Assembly (NCBI GenBank): GCA_963977495.1
Contig: CAXBOT010000007.1
Coordinates: 20,324 to 84,323 of the forward strand
Reading direction: 5' to 3'
DNA length: 64,000 nt
Origin: UBA1672 sp963977495
GTDB taxonomy: Bacteria > Pseudomonadota > Alphaproteobacteria > Micavibrionales > Micavibrionaceae
In this document: positions 35,093 through 44,078 of the stretch, one piece after another
How the letters are laid out: each line of letters begins with the position of its first letter
Position numbering within the stretch: the first letter of the stretch is position 1
Program-made: the position numbers and the translations under genes
Notes under the pieces: generated by a model
What the model saw: only the letters and a program-made list of their open reading frames with translations
Told to the model about the DNA's origin: nothing
Database searches by the model: none

Positions 35093-36004
35093 ATGAGCTT
35101 ATGGACCTCCCAGCAGGCCTTTATGAAAGAGCCATACCGCGTTTTGCTTAAGCGCGGTGAGTTTATTGATTCGAATCGTTCAGATCGCGAAATACCATAT
35201 AAAATTTACCATCCTGTCGATCATGGGCTTGAAAAAATGCCTGTGATTATCTGGAGCCATGGCTTTGGCGGAAACCGCGACGGGGCATCCTTTATCTCCC
35301 GTTTTTTGGCGGCGCAGGGCTATACGATTATTCACATCACACATAGAGGCACGGACAGCTCCCTGTGGGAGGGGCAAGACGCGCATCCGTGGGATGTGTT
35401 GCGAAAGGCGACAATATCGCGACAAACAACATTAGACCGTATGTATGATGTCCCCTTTGTTTTGGATCAGCTTACGGATTGGGTGCGTGATAACCCCGAT
35501 GTTGGTCAATATATGGATATGAACCATATTGGTATGTCCGGTCATTCTTTCGGCGCGATGACGACGCAGGTTATGGCCGGTATGAAGTTTCCCGACATTA
35601 ATGGCGATCTTACATTGATGCGTGATAAGCGTTTGTCATGCGGCATCTTATACAGCCCCGTGCCGATTGCCCATATCACCGACGCGCCGCCCGAAGATGT
35701 TTATAACACGATTGATATACCCTTATTGCACATGACAGGGACGGATGATCAATCTCCATTGGAAAGCTTTGGTTATGAACACCGCCTTATCATACGTGAG
35801 CATGCGAATCATGCAGAACAATATTTACAAGTGCTCGATGATGGTGATCACATGGTTTATAATGGGACGCGCGGAAAACTTGCCAATAACCCCAAACGCG
35901 AAGAACACGAAGCGCTCATCCTTGATGGGGCGTACGCCTTTTGGGAAGCATACTTAAAAGACAACGCGCAGGCCAAAGCGTGGCTGCAAGCGAACTATCT
36001 TTAA
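35093..36004 (+). CDS. Alpha/beta hydrolase (dienelactone-hydrolase-like)
   Basis: A 303-residue alpha/beta hydrolase without a signal peptide. The oxyanion region is SHGFGGNRDG (about 55-64), the nucleophile elbow GHSFGA (Ser152), and a probable acid/His pair later near DGDHMVY. This resembles predicted dienelactone hydrolases and acetylhydrolases of the PAF family; the substrate is unknown. It begins 14 bp after sspB, so the two are likely co-transcribed. A terminator lies 300 bp downstream. Confidence 0.87.
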   Translation: MSLWTSQQAFMKEPYRVLLKRGEFIDSNRSDREIPYKIYHPVDHGLEKMPVIIWSHGFGGNRDGASFISRFLAAQGYTIIHITHRGTDSSLWEGQDAHPWDVLRKATISRQTTLDRMYDVPFVLDQLTDWVRDNPDVGQYMDMNHIGMSGHSFGAMTTQVMAGMKFPDINGDLTLMRDKRLSCGILYSPVPIAHITDAPPEDVYNTIDIPLLHMTGTDDQSPLESFGYEHRLIIREHANHAEQYLQVLDDGDHMVYNGTRGKLANNPKREEHEALILDGAYAFWEAYLKDNAQAKAWLQANYL

Positions 36005-36301
36005 CGCCTTGTTGCCATTCAATATATTGATTGCCCCCGATGCCCTGATTACGTAAGGTGGGGGTATAATTGGCGGGCTATACGCGGGCGATGATGGCTA
36101 AGTAGTTGCAATTATTATGTAAAAACTATATGGGTGGTTGTCTTTTTCGCGTAAGCTTTCTTTGCATTTTGCCATTTTTTGTGATTAGATATGTATATAA
36201 CAGAGTAACATTTATAAGAAGCAAACCTGAAAAGAGGCATATCCTTTTGCCGTTTTTTGGGCGATATGAAGTAATTCAAGTTTCCTAGGTTTGAACTAAT
36301 G

Positions 36302-36339
36302 AAAAAGCGTTTGGTGAGAGGTTGCCGAGCGCTTTTTTT
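36302..36339 (+). terminator. Strong Rho-independent terminator upstream of tRNA-Arg
   Basis: AAAAAGCGTTTGG (36302-36314) pairs with CCGAGCGCTTTTT (36325-36337) over 13 bp with two G-U pairs, then extends to a T-run at 36339. It is about 300 bp beyond the hydrolase stop. The stretch between (36005-36301) holds no convincing gene: a TTG-started 60-codon frame at 36106-36288 is hydrophobic but has no ribosome site. It may end a long 3' untranslated region or a separate small RNA. Confidence 0.75.
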
Positions 36340-36364
36340 GTGCGTATAGTCCTGAAAAGTAAGA

Positions 36365-36440
36365 GCGCCCGTAGCTCAGGGGATAGAGCACTGGTTTCCG
36401 GAGCCAGGGGTCGCAGGTTCGAATCCTGCCGGGCGCGCCA
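36365..36440 (+). tRNA. tRNA-Arg, anticodon CCG
   Basis: A 76-nt cloverleaf: acceptor arm GCGCCCG pairing with CGGGCGC, D arm GCTC...GAGC, anticodon stem CTGGT/GCCAG around loop TTCCGGA giving anticodon CCG (reads CGG, Arg), T arm with GGTTCGAATCC, and an encoded 3' CCA. All stems are complementary with a single G-U pair. Confidence 0.96.
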
Positions 36441-36483
36441 TCGAGCGAGAATCTGGCGACATGCCTATAAGAAAGATGAATAG

Positions 36484-37089
36484 ATGAAGTATATTTTGAT
36501 TGTTTTGTTAACCATAGTTTTTGTTCTGCCATCTTCGAGTGAGGCTGAGGAGATGCCTGCGGCGTTTATGGCGCAATGTACGATGGCTACGAAGAAGACG
36601 TCGTCTTTTTGCGAATGTTCTTTAAAGGCCTTTTCAAAATCAATGCGTGAAACACGGAAAAGAGATTTGTCAGTTTTAGAAATGAATTATGCATCGGAAA
36701 GGGCGGCATTTTTATCTGATCCGGCGATGAGTGACGATAAAATTGATGCAGTTTGCGATTTACATGATTCAGCGCTTGAATATAAAAATCAGGCCGCTAT
36801 AGCGCGCAAAACGGATGCGCAGAAATACAGAGACCTGAGAGCAAAAAGTTTTGCGCAGCTTGATCGTAAAAAGGAACTTGCGGAAGGTTATAATGCAGGG
36901 CACCAAGTGGCAGGCTCTCTCATCGCGGGGAAATTTTGTGATAACAGACATAAAATTAGTGAAATCAAACGCCATCAGGCAGAAGATGAAACCATGTTGT
37001 ATGGCGAAATTCGGGAATTGTTTGAGATGAACCCGAATTTTTATTCATCTGCAATATTCAGAGAAGGCCAGAAAGGTAAATGTTCTTAA
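36484..37089 (+). CDS. Secreted Cys-containing hypothetical protein, 201 aa
   Basis: A 201-residue protein with a signal peptide (ILIVLLTIVFVLPSSSEA, cleavage near residue 21). The mature part begins with a Cys-rich patch (QCTMATKKTSSFCECSLKAF), has two more Cys in the middle (DAVCDLH and FCDNRH) and one at the C-terminus, so disulphides are likely in the periplasm. The middle is helical and charged. Family not recognised. Starts 44 bp after tRNA-Arg; no partner gene adjoins closely. Confidence 0.7.
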   Translation: MKYILIVLLTIVFVLPSSSEAEEMPAAFMAQCTMATKKTSSFCECSLKAFSKSMRETRKRDLSVLEMNYASERAAFLSDPAMSDDKIDAVCDLHDSALEYKNQAAIARKTDAQKYRDLRAKSFAQLDRKKELAEGYNAGHQVAGSLIAGKFCDNRHKISEIKRHQAEDETMLYGEIRELFEMNPNFYSSAIFREGQKGKCS

Positions 37090-37188
37090 TTCTCTCTGGT
37101 TTTTTGCCCTTGAGCAGAAAATGAGAGCACCGCCGCGTGTTTTCTTCGGTCATTGCGTATTGGTGTTTTTTTATCTAAGACTATTCCT

Positions 37189-38190
37189 ATGCAAATCAGT
37201 CCTGCCTATATATTGATGCCTTCCAAACAAAAGAAGCAGAAGCTTTTGTCTTTCGCGATGAAGGATGCATTTTTTGACGGCATAACGCATGATTTGGTGG
37301 ATTATGGCTATGACCTTCGGTTTTCGCTGACGGGCGGCGCAGGGGCGTATAAGCCCTATGCCCTTGCAACGGAGCGCCTTGACACCCCGCAAAAGCAGCA
37401 GCAATTTTCAAACGGTTTCTGGAGCATGTCTGAATCAGGTGCGATGAAAGCGCAAATTCAATTATCCTTACTCTTGGGGGAGGGCGGCAATGCGCACAGC
37501 TTCCTTCATGAAATTATGCATTTTCATCAGGATATGCAGGGGCTTTATTTTATTCCGATGAAGGAAGACGGTTTATTCCCGATAACGTTGGACGCACACA
37601 GCAACATTGTATCAATACTATTCTGCGAGGCATGGGCGCAAGTTGAAGCCATCCGTACGTGTTGGGCATTGCGGGATAAGGGCGACCCTATTGGGTGGAA
37701 CGGCGCAGTGCAATCGCCCGATTGGAAAGACTTGGCGCGTTCATATGATGCTGATTTGCAAAAAGGTTTGGATGAAGCGCGCGCCGCGGCAAATTGTTTC
37801 CGTCGTTGGTATCAAGGCAGGCATCGCGTTTTCTATGAAAAACACGCTATGAATATTTATGACCTGAATTTCAAACGTTTCGCGCAGGACGTTGATCATA
37901 TCAGCGACGCAACGGTGGCGGAGCATTTAAGATCGCTTGATATCCCCGCATTGATCGCGCATATGCTAAAGGGCAGCGCGCCGAAATTCTTCTCACGCAT
38001 TGATTGGGGGGATGATGCATTTCAGGGTGTGAAAAATGCGCAGGTTGCGAAACGCTTAGATATTGTTGCGCAAACATATGCGGCAGAGCACAGCCCCGCT
38101 ATCCATGAGATTAAATGTGGCAGTCCACCTTATATCTGGAAACGATTGCGTGATGCTGAGATACAGACCGCCGAAGTGCCGCCGCACTGA
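37189..38190 (+). CDS. Putative metallopeptidase-like protein (HExxH), unknown family
   Basis: The ATG at 37189 gives 333 residues; a TTG at 37153 would extend by 12. The protein has no signal peptide. It contains HEIMH (His107, Glu108, His111) in SFLHEIMHFHQDMQG, a canonical zinc-site pattern placed in a helix, with an acidic helix (FCEAWAQVEAIRT) about 45 residues on that could supply the third ligand. It looks like members of a putative metallopeptidase group seen in alphaproteobacteria and ICE/plasmids. Unlike the HExxH protein at 30161 it has no Asp-rich composition, so the two are probably unrelated. Confidence 0.68.
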   Translation: MQISPAYILMPSKQKKQKLLSFAMKDAFFDGITHDLVDYGYDLRFSLTGGAGAYKPYALATERLDTPQKQQQFSNGFWSMSESGAMKAQIQLSLLLGEGGNAHSFLHEIMHFHQDMQGLYFIPMKEDGLFPITLDAHSNIVSILFCEAWAQVEAIRTCWALRDKGDPIGWNGAVQSPDWKDLARSYDADLQKGLDEARAAANCFRRWYQGRHRVFYEKHAMNIYDLNFKRFAQDVDHISDATVAEHLRSLDIPALIAHMLKGSAPKFFSRIDWGDDAFQGVKNAQVAKRLDIVAQTYAAEHSPAIHEIKCGSPPYIWKRLRDAEIQTAEVPPH

Positions 38191-38226
38191 TCGGGTTCAT
38201 GGAAGTGTTGGGGGAATGGCAGCGGG

Positions 38227-39597
38227 CTATTTCTGTGGTTGCGTTGCTTGCTCGATACCAAATTTATCCAGCGCGGCTTTTTGTGTTTTGCGCAATTTTT
38301 CAACGTCCAGCCCGTCGATCAGTTCATTGAAAACCTGATACCAGTTGATCTCTGCCTTAAGGTGGAGGAAGACAGAACCCAGACCAAGCGCGGCGCGATC
38401 CATGAAGACAAATTCACGCGGCACTTGGACGCCGCCGATTTCGCGCAATTTCTTATGTACTTTTTCCGCGGTTTCACGCCCGTAAACGCCGTTGGTTACC
38501 TCACCAATGGGGCGCACGGCATCTTCCAGAATAGGGCCGTATAGGAATTTTGCCCAGATATTGAGGGTTTCGACCTGCTCCTTGCTGAGGTCATGAAAAC
38601 CCCATGTTTCATAAGCATGTACGGCAAGGTCAATATCGTCATTTTGTAACGCATGATATAAATCAACAACGCCGCCGATAAATTCGACAGGAAAGACACG
38701 TACACATCCGAAATCAAGCAGATTGATGGAAAGATCATCGCGTATGGTGTAGTTGCCCAAATGCGGGTCACCATGGATGATGCCGTAATTATAGAGCGGC
38801 ACATACCACGCACGGAACATATTCATGGCGATGGTGTTGCGGGTTTCCGTATCTTTATCAATAAACTTTAAAATCGGTGTCCCTTCCATCCATGTGCTGG
38901 TCAGAAGGCGTTTTGTTGAAAGATCGTTGACGACCTCGGGAACGTGGACATGCGCCTCGTTACGCAGCATGTATTGATAAAGCCGCGTATATTTGGCTTC
39001 CAGTTCGTAGTCCAGCTCCTCGCGCAGGCGCTCGGCCAATTCAGCGTGGATTTGCTTGGTTTTTATGGCCTTGTCGTAGCGCTCATACAAAGAAAAGATG
39101 ATCTTTAATTGGTTCAGATCGGCATCAATGGCGGATTGCATGTCGGGATATTGCAATTTGCACGCAAGCGCCGCCCCATCATGGGCGGTTGCTTTGTGCA
39201 CTTGTCCAAGGCTGGCGGCAGCGGCGGCATCTTTTTCGAATGAGGCGAATTGTGTTTCCCAGTCTGCGCCCAATTCATTTTTCATGCGGCGGCGTACAAA
39301 CGGCCAGCCCATAGGCGGGGCATTCGATTGTAATTGTTGAAATTCAGTTGCGTATTCATTGGGCAGGGCTTCGGGGATTGTGGACAGGATTTGCCCGACT
39401 TTCATCAACGGGCCTTTTAAATTGCCCAATGATTTCATCAATGCTCCCGCATGTTCTGAGCGGTCAATATCCAGTCCGAGATATTTTTCTCCGGCCAGCT
39501 TCATCGCCAGATTGGCCATTGTGCCCGATACGCGGCTATAGCGCGCCATACGTCCGCCAAGAGTGTTTTTTTCCAGTGATTTTTCTTTAGAAGCCAT
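38227..39597 (-). CDS. ABC1/UbiB-family atypical protein kinase
   Basis: A 456-residue member of the ABC1 (AarF/UbiB/ADCK) group, ATPase-like kinases linked to coenzyme Q biosynthesis and lipid homeostasis. The family-specific KxGQ motif is present as MKVGQILSTIPEALP (about 61-75), the ALG-loop equivalent as AAAASLGQVHKA, the VAIK-type lysine as ACKLQYP, the catalytic loop as GIIHGDPHLGNY, and the metal-binding LLDFGCV. It is shorter than UbiB and lacks C-terminal membrane helices, closer to soluble ADCK3/4-like proteins. Confidence 0.88.
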   Translation of the reverse strand: MASKEKSLEKNTLGGRMARYSRVSGTMANLAMKLAGEKYLGLDIDRSEHAGALMKSLGNLKGPLMKVGQILSTIPEALPNEYATEFQQLQSNAPPMGWPFVRRRMKNELGADWETQFASFEKDAAAAASLGQVHKATAHDGAALACKLQYPDMQSAIDADLNQLKIIFSLYERYDKAIKTKQIHAELAERLREELDYELEAKYTRLYQYMLRNEAHVHVPEVVNDLSTKRLLTSTWMEGTPILKFIDKDTETRNTIAMNMFRAWYVPLYNYGIIHGDPHLGNYTIRDDLSINLLDFGCVRVFPVEFIGGVVDLYHALQNDDIDLAVHAYETWGFHDLSKEQVETLNIWAKFLYGPILEDAVRPIGEVTNGVYGRETAEKVHKKLREIGGVQVPREFVFMDRAALGLGSVFLHLKAEINWYQVFNELIDGLDVEKLRKTQKAALDKFGIEQATQPQK

Positions 39598-39760
39598 AAT
39601 TTAATTAGTTAGACCATCGTAACAATAAACACCAACATTTTTTATGACACAAAGCCATAAACATATTTTACGGCTTTTTTACGACATAGAAGTAGACAAA
39701 AGCCGATATTCTGTGCTGCAATCGTATGTGAATATGAATATTTGAAGGATTCGAACAACA

Positions 39761-40432
39761 ATGAAATTAAGAAAACAGGTTTTATCTTCCCTTTTTATTA
39801 TATTGGGGGTTGTCAGTTTTATGCCCGAAGCCAATGCGGGGTGGTTAGATTTCCTGTTTCCGCAGACTGAAACGGGTCCTGATCCTTCGGAAACATTAAG
39901 AGCACCTTTTGCAGATGAAAATGCTGTGGTCGATGATTTAGACAGTCAGGGTAACCCTGATGATTCAATCCCGTTGGATCAACGCCATCGCCCGAATTCT
40001 GTTATCACGCAGTGGGTACAAGATACCGTCCCACTATTATTGACATACAAAGCGTCAACCTATGAGCAGGAATATTCAAAGAAGATCGTGAGTTTCAGTA
40101 AGGGCGGCACGGATGAATATGTTCAGTTTTTGCATGATAAGAATATTCTAAAAACCCTAAAGACCGGGCGTTATAACGTCACCGGCATTATTCAGGAATA
40201 TCCTGTTATTGTGAATGAGGGGCCTGTTGACGGGCGCTATCTTTGGCTTTTCAAAGTCGGTGTTTTAATCACTTATTTTGATAGCGGTCTGAAAAAATAT
40301 ACGCATGCAAAAGATGGCGATACCATCACGCAGGAATTTACTGTGACGATGCAGCTTGGGCGTGTCAAAGGTGCGAATAACGAACATGGCATTTTGATCG
40401 AAACATGGGACGTTAAAAACAAAAAGCCATGA
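39761..40432 (+). CDS. DotI/IcmL/TraM-like protein (type IVB secretion family)
   Basis: A 223-residue protein with a signal peptide (about residues 1-26, ending EANA) and a periplasmic domain resembling DotI/IcmL: a conserved-order pattern of W near the start (ITQWVQDTVPLLLTYKASTY), a YVQFLHDKNILKTL helix, EYPVIVNEGPVDGRYLWLFK and a C-terminal EFTVTMQLGRV strand with GILIETWDV. DotI/IcmL is a core component of Dot/Icm (type IVB) secretion and IncI conjugation systems. Other Dot/Icm genes are not in the window. The replacement of the usual membrane anchor by a signal peptide suggests a DotJ- or IcmL-like derivative. Confidence 0.7.
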   Translation: MKLRKQVLSSLFIILGVVSFMPEANAGWLDFLFPQTETGPDPSETLRAPFADENAVVDDLDSQGNPDDSIPLDQRHRPNSVITQWVQDTVPLLLTYKASTYEQEYSKKIVSFSKGGTDEYVQFLHDKNILKTLKTGRYNVTGIIQEYPVIVNEGPVDGRYLWLFKVGVLITYFDSGLKKYTHAKDGDTITQEFTVTMQLGRVKGANNEHGILIETWDVKNKKP

Positions 40433-40541
40433 TGTTGTACGAAAAGGGGCGCGAATGAATATTTTTGTATTCTTTGCGTTTTCTTCTTTGAACAATACAG
40501 TACAATTCATCCACGAATCATTTATCTAAGGAGCAATAAAT

Positions 40542-40847
40542 ATGACTGAAAATGTCGCGAGTTTCCCTGTGTCAGGCGCAAGTGAAGAACAGCAAGCCGA
40601 AACCAAAGATGTCGGCGGTGTCGCAGGGCAGAGATTGGCCAGTTTTCTTGAAAGAGTAGAACGTCTGGAAGAAGAAAAAGCGGCATTGATGGAAGACATC
40701 AAAGAAGTTTACGCCGAAGCCAAAGGCGTTGGTTTTGATGTTAAGACGATGCGTAAAGTGATTGCTTTGCGTAAAATGGATTCAGAAAAACGCCGTGAGT
40801 CAGAGCAATTGCTGGATCTTTATAAATCAGCCGTTGGCATGATGTAA
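40542..40847 (+). CDS. gapR: GapR-type nucleoid-associated protein (DUF2312)
   Basis: A 101-residue basic-acidic coiled-coil protein. The core GVAGQRLASFLERVERLEEEK and IKEVYAEAKGVGFDVKTMRK with VIALRKMD is the DUF2312 signature. In Caulobacter GapR clamps over-twisted DNA ahead of forks and supports replication and chromosome organisation; it is nearly restricted to alphaproteobacteria. The N-terminal 25 residues are an unstructured extension. Strong ribosome site AAGGAGCAA before the ATG. Single gene. Confidence 0.95.
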   Translation: MTENVASFPVSGASEEQQAETKDVGGVAGQRLASFLERVERLEEEKAALMEDIKEVYAEAKGVGFDVKTMRKVIALRKMDSEKRRESEQLLDLYKSAVGMM

Positions 40848-40861
40848 TCATCAGACGCTTT

Positions 40862-41104
40862 TTATATCTTAGAGTGCGTCCCGTCACAAAATGGGGCGTT
40901 ACCTGAATGTTTGCATTGGCAGAGCCATGCTTTCCCCGTTTTCACCGCTGTAAATTTCTGTGATGTAAAGGACGTTCCTTTGTGTGAACCGTCACAAAAG
41001 GGCTGCTTATCTGATCGACCGCATGTGCAAAACCAATAATCTTTTCCTTCTTCCAGATCAACACCTATCGGGTTTTTTGCGGCAATATTTGGGGTGTCAC
41101 TCAT
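40862..41104 (-). CDS. CDGSH iron-sulfur domain protein (two clusters)
   Basis: An 80-residue protein with two CDGSH motifs: CTCGRSDKQPFCDGSHKG and CQCKHSGNAPFCDGTHS. Each Cys3His set binds a redox-active [2Fe-2S] cluster, as in mitoNEET-like and MitoNEET-tandem (Miner2) proteins. No membrane segment, so cytosolic. It is 26 bp downstream of acsA on the same strand and ends tail to tail with gapR. A role in Fe-S or redox homeostasis is likely; the partner is unknown. Confidence 0.94.
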   Translation of the reverse strand: MSDTPNIAAKNPIGVDLEEGKDYWFCTCGRSDKQPFCDGSHKGTSFTSQKFTAVKTGKAWLCQCKHSGNAPFCDGTHSKI

Positions 41105-41129
41105 ATATTTTTCGTCCTTGGGTTATGTG

Positions 41130-43061
41130 TTATATGGATTTTCTGCGTGTGATTAAATCATCGACGACACTTGGATCTGCCAGTGTTGAGATATCGCCCA
41201 AATCATCATATTGACCTGCGGCGATCTTGCGCAAAATGCGGCGCATGATTTTACCTGAACGCGTTTTGGGCAGGGCAGGCGTGAACATTATGATATCGGG
41301 TTTGGCAATCGGCCCAATCATATCGCGTACCGTCTGGATGATTTCGGCTTTTGTGCTCGCTTCATCGCCCTTATGTGTGTTTTTCAACGTGACATAGGCG
41401 AAAATAGCTTGCCCCTTAATGTCATGCGGTATGCCGACAACGGCACTTTCTGCAACGTCCGTATGTTCGTCTATGGCGTTTTCAATCTCGGCAGTGCCCA
41501 TACGGTGCCCAGAAATATTCAAAACGTCATCAGTGCGCCCTGTAATCCAGTAATAGCCATCTTCATCACGCCGCGCACCGTCGCCGCTGAAATAATATCC
41601 GGGGTAATCGGCAAAATACGTTTGCTCGAAGCGCTGCGGGTCATTGTAAATGCCGCGCATTTGCCCCGGCCATGAATCTTTGAAGCACAAAACACCTTCT
41701 GCCGCGCCGCTGGCGACTTTACCATCCTGATCCAGCAAAACAGGCTGGACACCGAAAAACGGAAGTGTCGCCGATCCGGGCTTGAGAGGGAAAGTGACCA
41801 GAGGGGTCAGCATGTGCCCGCCGGTTTCAGTTTGCCACCATGTGTCAATAATCGGGCATCGCTTGCCCCCGACGACATCGTGATACCATTCCCATGCTTC
41901 TTTATTGATGGGCTCCCCGACAGTGCCGAGAACGCGCAATGATTTACGGCTGGTGCATGTGACCTTGTCATCGCCTGCTGCCAACAAAGAGCGTATCGCA
42001 GTCGGTGCGGTATAGAAAATGCTGACCTGATGCTTGTCGATAATTTGCCAAAAGCGCGACGCATCGGGATAGTTCGGAACGCCTTCGAAAATCAAAGAGA
42101 TTGCCCCGTTCGATAGCGGGCCATAAATGATATAGGAATGTCCGGTAATCCAGCCAACATCGGCAGAGCACCAATAAACTTCGCCTGCGTGGTAATCAAA
42201 CACAGTTTCAAAGGTCAGGTTTGTATAAACCATATACCCGCCTGTGGTGTGCATCACGCCTTTAGGCTGGCCTGTTGAGCCGGATGTATACAGGATAAAG
42301 AGTGGATCTTCGGCGTTCATCGGCTCACACGGGCATTCACTATCTTGTGATTCAACAATATCGTGCCACCAGACATCATGCTTTTCGTTCCACGCAACAT
42401 CCGCGCCTGTACGTTTAAGCACAATCACAGTATGCACATTCAGGCAGGCTTTAACCGCTTCGTCTGTGTTGTGTTTCAGTGGGATGGTTTTGTTGCTGCG
42501 ATAGGCTTCGTCAGAGGTGATAACAATGTTGGATTGGCAATCCAGAATACGCTTTTTCAAGCTCTCGGGCGAAAATCCGCCAAAGACAACTGAATGGATG
42601 GCACCAATGCGCGCGCAGGCCAATATGGCATAGACTGTTTCCACGACCATAGGCATATAAATTGTAACGCGGTCGCCTTTTTTCACGCCGCGTTCCTTCA
42701 GGGCGTTGGCAACCTTGCATACTTCTTCTTTGAGTTCTCCATAGGTGATTTTTCTGGACTCTTCAGGGTTGTTCCCTTCAAAAATCAGCGCCGTTGATGT
42801 CATTTTATCGGGCAAATGGCGGTCAACGCAGTTATAGCAGGCGTTTAAAATGCCATCTTCGTACCATTTAATGGAAACGGGGCTTTCAAAGCTTACATTT
42901 TTGATGATTGTGGGTTTTTCAAACCAGTCAAGGCGTTCGGCTTGCGTGGCCCAGAACGCATTCGGGTCGGTAATCGATTCCTTATACGTGGCCTTGTAAT
43001 CGTCGAAAGAAAAATGTGCGCGTCTTTTGATATCATCCGAAGGTTTGAAAACATCGCTCAT
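41130..43061 (-). CDS. acsA: Acetyl-CoA synthetase
   Basis: Activates acetate to acetyl-CoA via acetyl-AMP. The 643-residue protein has the AMP-binding signature YTSGSTGQPKGVMHT, the ADVGWITGHSYIIYGPL segment, DTWWQTETGG, and near the C-terminus the regulatory lysine motif PKTRSGKIMRRILR, where Lys is the acetylation site known from Salmonella Acs. Length is normal. Co-directional with gpsA (15 bp upstream) and the CDGSH gene. Confidence 0.97.
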   Translation of the reverse strand: MSDVFKPSDDIKRRAHFSFDDYKATYKESITDPNAFWATQAERLDWFEKPTIIKNVSFESPVSIKWYEDGILNACYNCVDRHLPDKMTSTALIFEGNNPEESRKITYGELKEEVCKVANALKERGVKKGDRVTIYMPMVVETVYAILACARIGAIHSVVFGGFSPESLKKRILDCQSNIVITSDEAYRSNKTIPLKHNTDEAVKACLNVHTVIVLKRTGADVAWNEKHDVWWHDIVESQDSECPCEPMNAEDPLFILYTSGSTGQPKGVMHTTGGYMVYTNLTFETVFDYHAGEVYWCSADVGWITGHSYIIYGPLSNGAISLIFEGVPNYPDASRFWQIIDKHQVSIFYTAPTAIRSLLAAGDDKVTCTSRKSLRVLGTVGEPINKEAWEWYHDVVGGKRCPIIDTWWQTETGGHMLTPLVTFPLKPGSATLPFFGVQPVLLDQDGKVASGAAEGVLCFKDSWPGQMRGIYNDPQRFEQTYFADYPGYYFSGDGARRDEDGYYWITGRTDDVLNISGHRMGTAEIENAIDEHTDVAESAVVGIPHDIKGQAIFAYVTLKNTHKGDEASTKAEIIQTVRDMIGPIAKPDIIMFTPALPKTRSGKIMRRILRKIAAGQYDDLGDISTLADPSVVDDLITRRKSI

Positions 43062-43076
43062 GACGAAGCCTTTCCG

Positions 43077-44063
43077 TTATTCATGCCCAATAGGACGATT
43101 CAACATCTCCTGCAAGACTTCGTCAAGGGATAAGCCTTCGTTTAGACATTTATGAACAGCCAGACAGATGGGCATTTCTACGTCATATTTTTCGGCTAAC
43201 TTTATAGCCGATTTGGCTGTGTGCACCCCTTCGGTTACAGATTGGCGACTGCTCATGATCTCTGCCAATGTCTGACCTTGCCCCAAGGCAAAGCCGAGCG
43301 AAAAGTTACGGGATTGTTCGGATGAGCATGTCAGCATTAAATCACCAACGCCGCACAGCCCCATAAAGGTGTCTTGCTGCGCGCCCATGGCGACGCCTAA
43401 TCGGGATATTTCGGCCAAGCCTCTGGTGACAAGGCTTGCACGGGCGCTTTCGCCCATATCTAGCCCTTTTGCAATGCCGCAGGCGATGGCGATGACGTTC
43501 TTCAAAGCCCCTGCAAGCTGCGCGCCGATTTTATCGTTGGATAAATAGGGGCGAAAATGCGGGCTGGCCAAAATATTTTGCAGGGTCTTGCCCATCGCGT
43601 CATCCGGGCAAGCCAATGTTGTGGCTGCGGGCTTTGCGCGCGCAATTTCATGGGCGAAGTTAGGACCTGTTAAAATGGCAATCGGTGTTTTGGGGAGCAA
43701 GCCTTTTGCCACGTCACTCATCAGAAGGCACGTGCCCATCTCTATCCCCTTGGAACATAAGACCAGCCTGTGGTCAGGGCGGATAGCATTACCAATTTCG
43801 GCCAAAACAAAGCGCATGGATTGCGCCGGTGTGACCATAAATAAGATACTGCTTTGGGCGGCTGTATTCAGATCACTGGTGGCCTTGATGTGGGGGCTAA
43901 GCGCAACGCCGTTTAGGTATCGGCTGTTTGTGTGCGCTGTGTTGATTTCATCAGCCAATTCGGGTTTGCGCGCCCATAGGCATACAGGCTGCCCCTGAAA
44001 GGCAATGGTCTGTGCCAAAGCTGTTCCCCATGCGCCTGCGCCGATTACACTGATAGTTTCCAT
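43077..44063 (-). CDS. gpsA: Glycerol-3-phosphate dehydrogenase [NAD(P)+]
   Basis: Makes sn-glycerol-3-phosphate from DHAP for phospholipid synthesis. The 328-residue protein has the N-terminal Rossmann motif VIGAGAWGTALAQTIA, the middle segment VLCSKGIEMGT, ILTGPNFAHEIA, and the catalytic region AGALKNVIAIACGIAKGL with Lys at the active site. 16 bp downstream of tsaD and 15 bp upstream of acsA, so a tsaD-gpsA-acsA-CDGSH operon is likely; the tsaD-gpsA pair is common. Confidence 0.97.
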   Translation of the reverse strand: METISVIGAGAWGTALAQTIAFQGQPVCLWARKPELADEINTAHTNSRYLNGVALSPHIKATSDLNTAAQSSILFMVTPAQSMRFVLAEIGNAIRPDHRLVLCSKGIEMGTCLLMSDVAKGLLPKTPIAILTGPNFAHEIARAKPAATTLACPDDAMGKTLQNILASPHFRPYLSNDKIGAQLAGALKNVIAIACGIAKGLDMGESARASLVTRGLAEISRLGVAMGAQQDTFMGLCGVGDLMLTCSSEQSRNFSLGFALGQGQTLAEIMSSRQSVTEGVHTAKSAIKLAEKYDVEMPICLAVHKCLNEGLSLDEVLQEMLNRPIGHE

Positions 44064-44078
44064 TGGTCGTTTCCTTTT

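Noticed and set aside
36106..36288. TTG-started 60-codon hydrophobic frame
   Set aside because: No ribosome-binding site and the composition follows the AT-rich DNA; not supported as a gene.
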